Shown: piece after piece, positions 16,269 through 25,245 of the stretch
Layout: each line of letters begins with the position of its first letter
Numbering within the stretch: the stretch's first letter is position 1
Assembly: GCF_012932965.1 (NCBI RefSeq)
Contig: NZ_JABBXH010000010.1
Span: forward strand, 1 to 64,000
Reading direction: 5' to 3'
Source of the DNA: Thalassotalea algicola
GTDB lineage: Bacteria > Pseudomonadota > Gammaproteobacteria > Enterobacterales > Alteromonadaceae
Length of the DNA stretch: 64,000 bases
Program-made: the position numbers and the translations under genes
The notes under the pieces: generated by a model
Databases searched by the model: none
Seen by the model: the letters and a program-made list of their open reading frames with translations, nothing else
Told to the model about the DNA's origin: nothing

Positions 16269-18545
16269 TTAGTTACTGGCACTGATACTTGAATAACGCG
16301 CCCTCAATTCTTTTGCTGAAGACACCATATTAGACAATGCTAATTTAGTCTCAGACCATTGGCGAGTCTTTAGTCCACAATCTGGATTAACCCAAATATT
16401 ATCGATTGGGATCGTCTCAATTGCCTTGTCTAACAACTGTTTGATCCATCTCTGCTCTGGCACATTGGGTGAGTGTATATCATAGACTCCAGGTCCTAAA
16501 TCATTTGGATAAGGTTGCTCGTCGAAAACACTTAAAATAGCCATATTTGACCGTGATGTTTCAATCGTTAATACATCAGCATCTAATGCGATGATGACAG
16601 GCAAAATATCGTTGAATTCTGAGTAACACATATGACTATGAATTTGAGTACTCCCCTTCACTGACGAACTACAAAGCCGAAATGCTTTCGTCGCCCATTC
16701 GCTATATTTAGCTTGTCGGCTTTTTTTCAACGGCATCGCTTCCTTGATCGCTGGTTCATCTATTTGAATCACACCAATACCCGCTTTTTCTAAATCCGCG
16801 ACTTCATCTTTAATTGCTAATGCGATTTGATTAGACACTACTGACCGTTCAATATCGTTACGCACAAACGACCAAGATAATATTGTTATCGGTCCTGTGA
16901 GCATGCCTTTAACTGGTTTTCTAGTAAGTGATTGAGCATATTTGAGCCATTCAACTGTTATTGGTTTTTCCCTAGAAACATCACCATAAATAATTGGCGG
17001 CTTTACGCAACGAGAACCATAGCTTTGTACCCAAGCAAATTGAGTTATTGCACAGCCAGAAAGCTGCTCACCAAAATATTCAACCATATCAGTACGCTCC
17101 GGTTCCCCATGAACAAGGACATCTAACCCAATATTCTCTTGTTCAGTAATCACGTGAGCGATTTCTTTTCGAATTTCTGACTGGTAATCCAACGATGATA
17201 GTCGCCCTTGTTTATGCTGAGCTCTAATCGCTCTAATGTCTCCTGTTTGAGGAAATGAACCTATGGTTGTTGTAGGAAATAGAGGCAGATTAAGCGCCTG
17301 CTGTTGAACTATCTTTCGATCAGAGAAGGTTTGTGAGCGTTTAAAGTCTGTTGGCTTTAACGAATCTATTCGCTGTCTCACTTTCACGTTACTTATACGA
17401 GGTGAAGTCAAACGCGTTAATACTGGTGCAGAGTAGCGAGTAATTGTCTCGGTATTTTGACTAATAATGGCGTCTTTAAGCAAGTCGAGCTCTTGACACT
17501 TTTGCTTTGCAAACGCTAACCAAGAGTTCAACTCTTTATCAAGCTCAGTTTCAAGCATTAGATCTATAGGACTATGTAACAATGAGCAACTCGGACCTAA
17601 CCAAAGCCGCTCATTTAGTATTCTATAGACTGGATTAACTTGCTGGTAAACAGAAACTAAATCGGTCTTCCATATATTGCGACCATCTATTACGCCAAGT
17701 GAAATAATCCAATGCCCTGGTAATTGAGTAACAATAGATTGCCAATCAAAGGGTTCAGTAACTGTATCTATATGCAAGCCAGCTACAGGTAAACGCTTAA
17801 TGCACTCTATATGTTGGCTTATATCGCCAAAATAAGTCGCTAACAGTATGCGAATGTCGTCTGTTTCAAATGCCTGATAACAGGTCTTAAAAGCGTCAAG
17901 CCATTGTTTTTCTAGTTCTAATGCAAAAATAGGCTCATCGATTTGCAGCCATTCACAGCCTGTTTTTGCAATATCCGCAATAATTTGTTGGTATGCTGGT
18001 ATTAGAGCGTCTAGTAAATCTAGTTTATTACCATTTTTATAATCACTTAAATATAAATACGTTAATGGGCCAATAATGACAGGCTTAGTGTTAACCGCTT
18101 GAGACTTTGCTTCGTTGATCTGTGATATAAGCCGCTGAGTATTAACCTTCACTTCTGTTTCTGCATCTAATTCAGGTACTAAGTAATGATAGTTAGTATC
18201 AAACCATTTAGTCATATCGCTAGCTGCACAACTAGAACAAGCTGTTTGCTTACCTCTGGCAATAGCAAATTCTCTGTCAATGTCATTTTCAATATCTCTG
18301 AAACGCTTGGGAACTAAGCCAAGTAGTAAAGTGGTATTTAATACGTGATCATAAAAAGCAAAATCTCCCACTGGAGCTAAATCTATACCGGCGTTTACCT
18401 GTAACTGCCAATTATCTCTGCGAATATTACTCGCTGTTTTTTCTAATGCGTTTTGTGAGCTATTACCTTGCCAAAACGACTCCAAAGCAAACTTTAACTC
18501 CCTTTTACTACCAATTCGTGGAAAACCGAGATTATGAACTTTCAT
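16269..18545 (-). CDS. metE: Cobalamin-independent methionine synthase
   Basis: A 758-residue protein that transfers the methyl group from 5-methyltetrahydrofolate-glutamates to homocysteine. It has the double-barrel architecture: N-terminal half from HNLGFPRIGSKRELKFALESFW, C-terminal catalytic half from TTIGSFPQTGDIR. Zinc and substrate motifs are HSHMCYSEF and NPDCGLKTR, with IDEPAIKEAMPLKK nearby. Divergent from metR; three MetJ boxes lie just upstream of its start. Confidence 0.97.
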   Translation of the reverse strand: MKVHNLGFPRIGSKRELKFALESFWQGNSSQNALEKTASNIRRDNWQLQVNAGIDLAPVGDFAFYDHVLNTTLLLGLVPKRFRDIENDIDREFAIARGKQTACSSCAASDMTKWFDTNYHYLVPELDAETEVKVNTQRLISQINEAKSQAVNTKPVIIGPLTYLYLSDYKNGNKLDLLDALIPAYQQIIADIAKTGCEWLQIDEPIFALELEKQWLDAFKTCYQAFETDDIRILLATYFGDISQHIECIKRLPVAGLHIDTVTEPFDWQSIVTQLPGHWIISLGVIDGRNIWKTDLVSVYQQVNPVYRILNERLWLGPSCSLLHSPIDLMLETELDKELNSWLAFAKQKCQELDLLKDAIISQNTETITRYSAPVLTRLTSPRISNVKVRQRIDSLKPTDFKRSQTFSDRKIVQQQALNLPLFPTTTIGSFPQTGDIRAIRAQHKQGRLSSLDYQSEIRKEIAHVITEQENIGLDVLVHGEPERTDMVEYFGEQLSGCAITQFAWVQSYGSRCVKPPIIYGDVSREKPITVEWLKYAQSLTRKPVKGMLTGPITILSWSFVRNDIERSVVSNQIALAIKDEVADLEKAGIGVIQIDEPAIKEAMPLKKSRQAKYSEWATKAFRLCSSSVKGSTQIHSHMCYSEFNDILPVIIALDADVLTIETSRSNMAILSVFDEQPYPNDLGPGVYDIHSPNVPEQRWIKQLLDKAIETIPIDNIWVNPDCGLKTRQWSETKLALSNMVSSAKELRARYSSISASN

Positions 18546-18559
18546 TTTAAATTCCTTAT

Positions 18560-18583
18560 AGACGTCTAGATGTTTAGGTGTTT
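18560..18583 (-). promoter_or_regulatory. MetJ operator: three contiguous met boxes
   Basis: Three 8-mers abut exactly: AGACGTCT (18560-18567, perfect consensus), AGATGTTT (18568-18575) and AGGTGTTT (18576-18583). Tandem met boxes bind MetJ-SAM dimers cooperatively. The site is 15 bases upstream of the metE start codon, so it should repress metE when SAM is plentiful. Confidence 0.88.
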
Positions 18584-18649
18584 ATAATTATCTGGCCGGC
18601 GACAATTAGCAATGTCATTAATTTCATATGGGTATGAGGAAAATTCAAT

Positions 18650-19540
18650 ATGCTTGAATTGAAGCACCTACGCACAATAAGAGCACTCAGCGAGTTTGAG
18701 AGCCTAACAAAGGCTGCTAATGCATTAGCAACGAGTCAATCTGCGCTCTCGCATCAGATAAAAGAGTTGGAATTAAGGTTGGCACAAAAAATCTATATCA
18801 GGCATCGTCAGCCAATTTCTTTTACATTACATGGTGAAAAACTACTAGCACTGGCAAATGAGATACTACCTAAGATTGATCAATTGAATACGGAACTAGC
18901 TAAAGTGCCACAGTCTTTGTCTCTCTCTCTAGGGTTTGCCTGCCACGCATGTTTTCAATGGCTCATCCCTATTTGCCAACGTTTGAATAATGAGTATCCA
19001 AATATTCATTTTGACTATCATGATGACGTATTTGAAGAATCTGTAGATTTGGATGTTCTGCTAGTTGATGAGCATACAAATAGTAGTCGATACATAGAAA
19101 TAGCACTGGGTTCATTCGAACAAGTCGCCGTCGTTAATCGAAACAATCCTCTTGTCTCCAAAGGAGAAATTTTAGCTAAAGATTTTGAAGAACAAATATT
19201 ATTAACTTACCCTATCGAGCACAATCGCCTTGACCTGTTTAAGCACATTCTTAGTCCCATGAATGTTACACCAAAAAAAATTAAATCAGTAAACAACTCA
19301 CATACCATGCTTCAAATGATCAATAGCAACCTAGGAGTCGCTGTATTACCTAACTGGTTAGTTAGTGCATACACCCCCTTTACGGAATTAACCACTTTAA
19401 ACCTTAACCCGACAATTAAGAAAACTCTGTACATTCGTTTAAAACAAGAAGTCGCTAGTTTGGAGTGTGTTAAAAAGCTGGTGGTTGAATCTCGTGTCAA
19501 ATTCGCTAATCTATTGGAATCAACTATTCAATCCCCTTAA
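18650..19540 (+). CDS. metR: LysR-family regulator MetR, activator of methionine biosynthesis
   Basis: A 296-residue LysR protein. The helix-turn-helix is at the N-terminus (LKHLRTIRALSEFESLTKAANAL, then SQSALSHQIKELE). The effector domain follows the MetR pattern (LSLGFACHACFQWLIPI). MetR activates metE and related genes with homocysteine as co-activator. The divergent metE-metR pair is the classical arrangement and confirms the identity. Confidence 0.93.
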   Translation: MLELKHLRTIRALSEFESLTKAANALATSQSALSHQIKELELRLAQKIYIRHRQPISFTLHGEKLLALANEILPKIDQLNTELAKVPQSLSLSLGFACHACFQWLIPICQRLNNEYPNIHFDYHDDVFEESVDLDVLLVDEHTNSSRYIEIALGSFEQVAVVNRNNPLVSKGEILAKDFEEQILLTYPIEHNRLDLFKHILSPMNVTPKKIKSVNNSHTMLQMINSNLGVAVLPNWLVSAYTPFTELTTLNLNPTIKKTLYIRLKQEVASLECVKKLVVESRVKFANLLESTIQSP

Positions 19541-19543
19541 TGT

Positions 19544-19963
19544 ATGTGGCAACAAATAGAGTTTTCTATAAGATCTCGCTCAAGAGGCTTTCACTTAATA
19601 ACCGATGAAATAAATAGCAACCTTGTCTCTCTTGGTAAGATAAAGTGCGGTTTATTACATTTATTTATTAAACATTCATCTGCATCTTTAACCATTAATG
19701 AAAATGCTGATCCGACAGTAAGGAGTGATATGGAAGCTCACTTTAATGAGTTTGTCCCGGAAAATGCCCACTATTATCAGCATACTTATGAAGGACCCGA
19801 TGATATGCCAGCTCACATAAAAGCGAGTACTTTAGGTTCAAGTGTAAGTATTCCTATTACCAACGGCCGCTTAAACCTAGGCACTTGGCAGGGCATTTAT
19901 TTGGGGGAACATCGTGACTATGGCGGCAACCGAACAATCTTAGCCACAATACAGGGTGAGTAA
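19544..19963 (+). CDS. yjbQ: YjbQ family protein (secondary thiamine-phosphate synthase enzyme type)
   Basis: A 139-residue UPF0047/YjbQ protein. Family marks are [25 protein letters not shown], a DDMPAHIK segment with the conserved His, and [12 protein letters not shown] near the end. E. coli YjbQ has weak thiamine-phosphate synthase activity; the true role is unsettled. It starts 3 bases after the metR stop, so it is probably co-transcribed with metR. Confidence 0.9.
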   Translation: MWQQIEFSIRSRSRGFHLITDEINSNLVSLGKIKCGLLHLFIKHSSASLTINENADPTVRSDMEAHFNEFVPENAHYYQHTYEGPDDMPAHIKASTLGSSVSIPITNGRLNLGTWQGIYLGEHRDYGGNRTILATIQGE

Positions 19964-19979
19964 TCTATTTAAACCGTTA

Positions 19980-21071
19980 CTATAAAATTCCCATATGTAC
20001 ACGGCGAGTTATATTACATAGTAATTCATACGGGATGGTCGTGGAGTGTTTAGCTACCTCTTCAACCGGAAGCCCTTGACCCCAAAGCGTTGCAATATCA
20101 CCTATTTTATCTTGGCAGCTGTTACCTAAATCGACAGTGATCATATCCATTGATACACGACCAACCAAAGGTACTATTCGACCATTGAGTAACACCGGTG
20201 TACCATTTTGTGCGTGTCTTGGGTAGCCATCACCATAACCAATTGCTATTACACCAATCGTGGTATCTTCTTTAGCAACCCATGCAGCTCCATAACCAAC
20301 GGCTTCATTTTTTTTGATTTGGCGAATAGCAATTACACTAGATTGCAGGTTCATCACTGGCTGAATTGCTAGGTCATCGCGATCAGCATTTTGCATCGGC
20401 GACACGCCATAGAGCATTAAACCTGGACGAATCCAGTCATAATGACTTTCAGGCCATGCACAAATAGCTGCCGAATTGGCTAAGGTTTTTTCATTAGGCA
20501 AGGACTTGGTAATTGAAGAAAACACGCGTAACTGTGCATTGGTTCGTTCACTAGTCAGGTCATCAGCACAACTAAAATGACTCATGATAATAATATCTTT
20601 ATGCACATTTTCGCTTTGATTCAAAGCGTGATAGAACTCATCAAACTCTTCAGCATTAACCCCTAAACGGTGCATGCCAGTATCCACTTTAAGCCAAATT
20701 TTTAACGGTTCGGTTAATTCGGCGTCAAGGATGGCATTAAGTTGTTCACGATTATGAACAACCGTTTGTAAGTTATTGACAGCGAGCACAGGTAGGTCGA
20801 GTTCAGAGAAAAAGCCCTCAAGCAAAACAATCGGTTTTGAAACCCCTTCCGATCTTAATTCTAGTGCTTCATCTATACGAGCGACACCAAAGGCATCGGC
20901 TTGTACCTTGTATTGAGATAACGCCTTAGCAATTCGCGCTAAGCCATGGCCATAAGCGTTAGCTTTTAAAACCGCTAGCACCTTGCTGTTTTCAGCTTTA
21001 TATTTAATTACAGATAGATTATGTGCAAGCGCATTCAAATCTATATTCGCAGTTGCTGTCTTAATTGGCAT
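19980..21071 (-). CDS. alr: Alanine racemase
   Basis: A 363-residue PLP enzyme that makes D-alanine for peptidoglycan. The PLP lysine is in VLKANAYGHGLARIAKAL (about 32-49) and the catalytic tyrosine in GYGAAW. SMDMITVDLG and TIPYELLCNI follow in the C-terminal domain. It starts 5 bases after dnaB on the same strand; dnaB-alr linkage is common in gammaproteobacteria. Confidence 0.96.
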   Translation of the reverse strand: MPIKTATANIDLNALAHNLSVIKYKAENSKVLAVLKANAYGHGLARIAKALSQYKVQADAFGVARIDEALELRSEGVSKPIVLLEGFFSELDLPVLAVNNLQTVVHNREQLNAILDAELTEPLKIWLKVDTGMHRLGVNAEEFDEFYHALNQSENVHKDIIIMSHFSCADDLTSERTNAQLRVFSSITKSLPNEKTLANSAAICAWPESHYDWIRPGLMLYGVSPMQNADRDDLAIQPVMNLQSSVIAIRQIKKNEAVGYGAAWVAKEDTTIGVIAIGYGDGYPRHAQNGTPVLLNGRIVPLVGRVSMDMITVDLGNSCQDKIGDIATLWGQGLPVEEVAKHSTTIPYELLCNITRRVHMGIL

Positions 21072-21076
21072 AGCAA

Positions 21077-22495
21077 TTAATCTTCTTCTAATACGTGTGG
21101 GCCAGCATAATTATCGAATCGCGACCATTGACCATTAAAGGTTAATGGCACTCGACCTATAGGACCATTACGCTGTTTACCGATAATAATTTCAGCCATA
21201 CCTTTAAATTCTGAATCGTCGTGATACACCTCATCACGATAGATGAACATAATTAAATCAGCATCCTGCTCAATCGAGCCCGATTCCCTCAAATCTGAGT
21301 TGACCGGACGTTTATCAGAGCGTTGCTCCAAGCTACGGTTTAGCTGTGATAGTGCAACAACTGGTACATTAAGCTCTTTCGCTAAAGCTTTAAGAGAACG
21401 TGAAATTTCAGCAATTTCTAAAGTACGATTATCAGCAAATTGCGGAGCGCGCATCAGCTGAAGGTAATCAATCATGATCATACTGATACCGCCATGATCA
21501 CGATAAATTCGTCTCGCACGCGAACGAACTTCAGTAGGCGTTAGACCTGCGGCATCGTCAATGTACATCTTACCGCTTTCAATCATATTCCCCATGGTCG
21601 TTGATAATCGAGCCCAATCTTCGTCATCAAGTTGACCTGTACGAATTTTAGTTTGATCAATTCTGCCTAGTGATGCCAACATCCTCATCATAATTTGTTC
21701 TGACGGCATCTCTAGAGAGAAAATTAACGCAGGGTGCTCTTCATTCATCGCCGCATGTTCTGCCAAGTTCATCGCGAATGTGGTTTTACCCATTGAAGGA
21801 CGCGCCGCGACAATTATCAAATCAGAATCCTGGAAGCCTGCTGTCATTTTATCAAGATCAGCATAGCCTGACGAAACACCTGTAACACCGTCGTGTGGTT
21901 GTTGATAAAGTTTTTCAATACGATCGACAGTTTTTTCTAAAACCGTATGAATATTCTCAGGTCCTTCTGATTTATTTGCTCTAGCTTCAGCAATAGCAAA
22001 AACTTTAGTTTCAGCAAAGTCTAGAAGATCGGCACTTGTACGACCTTGTGTATCATATCCAGCTTCAGAAATTTCATTAGCAACGCTGATCATATCGCGC
22101 GTTACAGCACGCTCTCGAACAATGTCAGCATAAGCACAGATATTGGCTGCACTTGGGGTGTTCTTCATCATCTCTGCGAGATAGACAAAGCCCCCACAAT
22201 CATCAAGTTTTTGTTCGTTTTCTAGTGCTTCGGAAAGAGTAATTAAATCAACTGGCTCGCCTAATTCAATGCGCGCGCCTATCGTTTCAAAGATAATTCG
22301 ATGTCCACGGCTGTAGAAGTCCTGGGCGACGACGCGTTCACCTACTCTATCGAAAGTGTCGTTATCCAAAAGTAATCCACCTAGTACTGATTGCTCAGCT
22401 TCGAGGGAATGAGGCGGCATTTTTAATTCATCGAGCTGTTTATCTTTACGCTCTTTATTACCTTTATTGAATTTACTTACCTTGGCTTCAGCCAT
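21077..22495 (-). CDS. dnaB: Replicative DNA helicase DnaB
   Basis: 472 residues from the ATG at 22495 (AAGG 8 bases upstream); an in-frame start at 22531 adds 12 residues without a ribosome-binding site. The N-terminal helical domain (PPHSLEAEQSVLGGLLLDN) is followed by a RecA-like motor domain with Walker A RPSMGKTTFA, SLEMPSEQIMMRML and the IDYLQLM Walker B. It unwinds DNA at the fork as a hexamer. The usual rplI partner is not upstream here; a DUF4097 gene is. Confidence 0.96.
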   Translation of the reverse strand: MAEAKVSKFNKGNKERKDKQLDELKMPPHSLEAEQSVLGGLLLDNDTFDRVGERVVAQDFYSRGHRIIFETIGARIELGEPVDLITLSEALENEQKLDDCGGFVYLAEMMKNTPSAANICAYADIVRERAVTRDMISVANEISEAGYDTQGRTSADLLDFAETKVFAIAEARANKSEGPENIHTVLEKTVDRIEKLYQQPHDGVTGVSSGYADLDKMTAGFQDSDLIIVAARPSMGKTTFAMNLAEHAAMNEEHPALIFSLEMPSEQIMMRMLASLGRIDQTKIRTGQLDDEDWARLSTTMGNMIESGKMYIDDAAGLTPTEVRSRARRIYRDHGGISMIMIDYLQLMRAPQFADNRTLEIAEISRSLKALAKELNVPVVALSQLNRSLEQRSDKRPVNSDLRESGSIEQDADLIMFIYRDEVYHDDSEFKGMAEIIIGKQRNGPIGRVPLTFNGQWSRFDNYAGPHVLEED

Positions 22496-22595
22496 GACTA
22501 CTACCTTGCGCAGACGAAAAAGTAGCGACAAGCGCTACTTTCTTTAGTTTTTTCAGTTTGCTTACTCTATCAAAAGGTTAGCAAAAAATCAGCAT

Positions 22596-23546
22596 TTAAC
22601 GGCTAGAGACTTTAATTTCACCACTGACGACACTTGCTCTTACTGACGCATTGCCATGACCAGTAATGAAGTCTAGCTTTGAACTTGGTCCATACTTAGC
22701 GCGTGTCGCTTTTTTATCAGTAATGCGATTAACGATATCTCCGCCCGCACTAGCTCTTAATCTAAAGTCAGCATTAACGTTATCTTGAAATTCTAACTCA
22801 ATATCAGAACTTACCCCTGATACTTTAAGTTCGCCGTTATCTAATAATGTAAGTGAACCATCGACATCGCCACTAACGATAGATATTACTAACTCTTCAA
22901 CTTCTTTTAATACAAAGTCGATATCACCTGACACTGCTGATAATGCCAACTCTTGAGCACTTGAACGCGTTTTAACACTACCACTAACTGACTTTAACTG
23001 AAGACGACCCGACGAATTCTTATCCACTATGCTGCCACTTACCGATGAAAGACGCACTTTACCTTTTAAATTATTACTATTGATATCACCGCTTACTGTA
23101 GTTAATTCAATGTTTTCTGCCAGCTTCTCCGCATCAATATCACCGCTTACTGTTTTAACTTCAGTATTTTCAGATAGATTACTTACTTTAACATCGGTTG
23201 ATACACCATCAAGGTTCATACGAATGTCACTTGGCATTCTCACAGTGAACACCGACCCTTTTTTGTAATCGTTTCGATGGTTATGGCGATCTTTAACCAC
23301 CACTTTTACCTTAAGCATATTGCCGCTTTTTTTAAAGACGAAACGCTCGGCATTTTCACCTAATTCACCTTTTGCTGACACTTGGTCGTCATCAGTGCCA
23401 ATAATAGTGACTTTACCTCGCATGTTTTCAATATTAACCACTGAAATACCATCTGCCGACATGCTCTCATCTATTTGCTCACCAGCCCAAGAAACTGCTG
23501 ACAAACCCATTGTAGTAAGTGCTAATAATAAACTTAAACCTTTCAT
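22596..23546 (-). CDS. Exported DUF4097-type beta-repeat protein in an ECF sigma operon
   Basis: A 316-residue protein with a signal peptide (about 1-21, ending AVSWA). The rest is a long right-handed beta-solenoid-like repeat where SGD/SGS recurs about every 17-20 residues (VKTVSGDIDAEKL, LTTVSGDINSNNL, LSSVSGSIVDKN and so on), as in DUF4097/DUF4098 putative adhesins. Third gene after an ECF sigma factor and its membrane partner, so probably a target or part of the envelope-stress circuit. Confidence 0.82.
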   Translation of the reverse strand: MKGLSLLLALTTMGLSAVSWAGEQIDESMSADGISVVNIENMRGKVTIIGTDDDQVSAKGELGENAERFVFKKSGNMLKVKVVVKDRHNHRNDYKKGSVFTVRMPSDIRMNLDGVSTDVKVSNLSENTEVKTVSGDIDAEKLAENIELTTVSGDINSNNLKGKVRLSSVSGSIVDKNSSGRLQLKSVSGSVKTRSSAQELALSAVSGDIDFVLKEVEELVISIVSGDVDGSLTLLDNGELKVSGVSSDIELEFQDNVNADFRLRASAGGDIVNRITDKKATRAKYGPSSKLDFITGHGNASVRASVVSGEIKVSSR

Positions 23547-23581
23547 AACTACCTCTAAACCTTAGCGTTAATACGTTTGCT

Positions 23582-24076
23582 TTAAATTGTCTGCCACTGT
23601 GGGGTATACAAACGCTTAATCAAATCCAACTCTTGTTGCTGAGTCCACTGTAATAACTCTATTAAATCTGTATTATTTTCATCATTTTCGAGCGCCGCTG
23701 CTATCGATGTTCTCGCTTTTGCTAGTTTTGCTAGCTCAGCTTGCATATCTGCAGGTAACTGCGTTAAGTCAGGCGTACCAAAGCTAGTTAACATTAATTG
23801 TTTTTGCGCGTTAAAGTCCTGATTAATTGCCGCTATTAAACCAAGTTCCTGATTCCCGTTATTAGCAGGGCCCAAATTCATCCAAGTCAACAACACCGCA
23901 GCAACTACTGATGCCGCCCAGGCCATTGGCACTACAGCTTTTTTAACTGACGAAGATTGTTCATCTTGTTGATGAATGGCTTTCTCAATGCCTTGCCACA
24001 GATCACGAGAAGGCGAAATTTCTTTATTCAATTGCGCTACACGATGCTGTAGCTGCTCATCTGACATCGTCATCAT
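23582..24076 (-). CDS. Probable anti-sigma factor, single-pass membrane protein
   Basis: About 164 residues. The start codon overlaps the sigma gene stop (TAATG). Two further in-frame ATGs follow at 24073 and 24067, and GAGGAGGAG just upstream suits these better, so the exact start is uncertain. The cytosolic N-terminal helix region (MSDEQLQHRVAQLNKEISPSRDLWQGIEKAI) resembles anti-sigma domains. One membrane span (about residues 56-70, VVPMAWAASVVAAVLLTW) is followed by a helical periplasmic part. The translational coupling with the ECF gene supports the role; no zinc-binding HxxxCxxC motif is present. Confidence 0.72.
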   Translation of the reverse strand: MMTMSDEQLQHRVAQLNKEISPSRDLWQGIEKAIHQQDEQSSSVKKAVVPMAWAASVVAAVLLTWMNLGPANNGNQELGLIAAINQDFNAQKQLMLTSFGTPDLTQLPADMQAELAKLAKARTSIAAALENDENNTDLIELLQWTQQQELDLIKRLYTPQWQTI

Positions 24077-24636
24077 TACTCCTCCTCTATCCATTCTTTT
24101 AATAAGGTCTTCGCTCGATGGTACTGCGACTTACTGCTACCTACTGCCATATTTAACATTTTACTAATCTCTTCATGGCGATATCCTTCAACCGCAAACA
24201 AAACAAAAACCAATCGCGCACGTTCAGGCAGTCGCATAATATGCTTATCCAGTTCAGAAACTTCAGCCATTTCTTCACCTGCCTCTTCAACAACTTGGTC
24301 TTCAATACTAAACACACGTTGTAGCCAATTTTTATGTTTGCGTAAGTGACTCAATACAATATTTGACGCAACACTATGCAACCAGGTACTAAATTTGCTG
24401 TTACCCTGAAAGCTAGAAAGCTTTTGCCAAACCTGAACAAAAACCTCCTGACAAACATCTTCTGCACTACTTTTGTCAGCCAGCATTCTCCAACATAAGC
24501 CATACACGCGTTTATGGTGTAGCTCATATAATTGATAAAACGCTTGCTGATCGCCAGCTTTTGCCTGTGCAATCAATTGCTGTTCTTCATCTTGTGCAAA
24601 GCGAGCACTCGCTTCAATAACTTGATGACTATCCAA
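24076..24636 (-). CDS. ECF-type RNA polymerase sigma factor
   Basis: A 186-residue sigma-70 family ECF factor. Region 2 (YQLYELHHKRVYGLCWRML ... EDVCQEVFVQVWQ) and region 4 (LPERARLVFVLFAVEGYRHEEISKML) are clear. The start is a TTG codon at 24636, the only start that keeps the full N-terminus. Followed with a 1-base overlap by its presumed anti-sigma factor and then a DUF4097 protein. Such operons usually answer envelope stress. Confidence 0.9.
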   Translation of the reverse strand: MDSHQVIEASARFAQDEEQQLIAQAKAGDQQAFYQLYELHHKRVYGLCWRMLADKSSAEDVCQEVFVQVWQKLSSFQGNSKFSTWLHSVASNIVLSHLRKHKNWLQRVFSIEDQVVEEAGEEMAEVSELDKHIMRLPERARLVFVLFAVEGYRHEEISKMLNMAVGSSKSQYHRAKTLLKEWIEEE

Positions 24637-24660
24637 TGAAAATTCTCGTTTATCCGTTAT

Positions 24661-24677
24661 CGATTTAATTTAAATCG
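24661..24677. repeat. Perfect 17-bp dyad upstream of the ECF sigma gene
   Basis: CGATTTAA-T-TTAAATCG lies 25-41 bases upstream of the TTG start. It is AT-rich but perfectly symmetric, compatible with a dimeric regulator site. Confidence 0.4.
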
Positions 24678-24750
24678 GTGGTTTTATAAGGTTAGATGCA
24701 GTATGCAGGAAAAGGGTTTAAAAAATATATAAAAAATTTTTTAGGCACAA

Positions 24751-24775
24751 AAAAAGCGCCATAAAGGCGCTTTTT
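24751..24775 (-). terminator. Terminator of rpmE
   Basis: Stem AAAAAGCGCC / GGCGCTTTTT with a 5-nt loop, 19 bases beyond the rpmE stop, with a U-run in the minus direction. Confidence 0.85.
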
Positions 24776-24793
24776 ATCAAAGTAAGTTCGTTC

Positions 24794-25006
24794 TTACTTC
24801 TTGCCAAGCACAGCAAAGCGCTTGTTGAATTTGTCAACACGACCACCAGTCTCAGCAGCTTTTTGCTTACCAGTGTAGAATGGGTGACATTCTGAACATA
24901 CGTCTAAGTGTAAGTCTTTACCTACAGTTGAACGAGTTGTGATTACGTTACCACAAGAACAAGTTGCCTTGATCTCTTGGTAATTTGGGTGAATACCGTC
25001 TTTCAT
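24794..25006 (-). CDS. rpmE: 50S ribosomal protein L31 (zinc-binding form)
   Basis: 70 residues from the ATG at 25006 ([12 protein letters not shown]), the normal L31 start; the frame is open further upstream but without homology. The zinc ligands are CSCGN and [13 protein letters not shown], so this is the C+ type that can release zinc on starvation when replaced by a C- paralogue. A Zur gene lies 11 kb away, but no C- paralogue is visible in this window. Confidence 0.96.
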   Translation of the reverse strand: MKDGIHPNYQEIKATCSCGNVITTRSTVGKDLHLDVCSECHPFYTGKQKAAETGGRVDKFNKRFAVLGKK

Positions 25007-25245
25007 GGATAACCTCTGTATCAGGCCGTATCGCCACTTAGTCAGCATTTTACCGCTAAGCACCATACGAGTTAAAAATAATGGTGGCGAATTGTATTGG
25101 ATCACTACCTCAACTGCAACCATATTTGATTAAAATCGCTAAAAAAATAACCAATATGAAAAATTATGTTAAGAAAGCCGTTTCAACGCTTGGCAGTTCA
25201 GCATCAGCAGGTCACAATAAAATAAAAATTATTGTGTAGAAAAAC

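Noticed and set aside
18584-18649. MetR-binding site (TGAAnnTnnTTCA) in the metE-metR gap
   Set aside because: The best match (TGAGGAAAATTCA at about 18635) deviates in a key position and overlaps the metR ribosome-binding site, so I did not list it.
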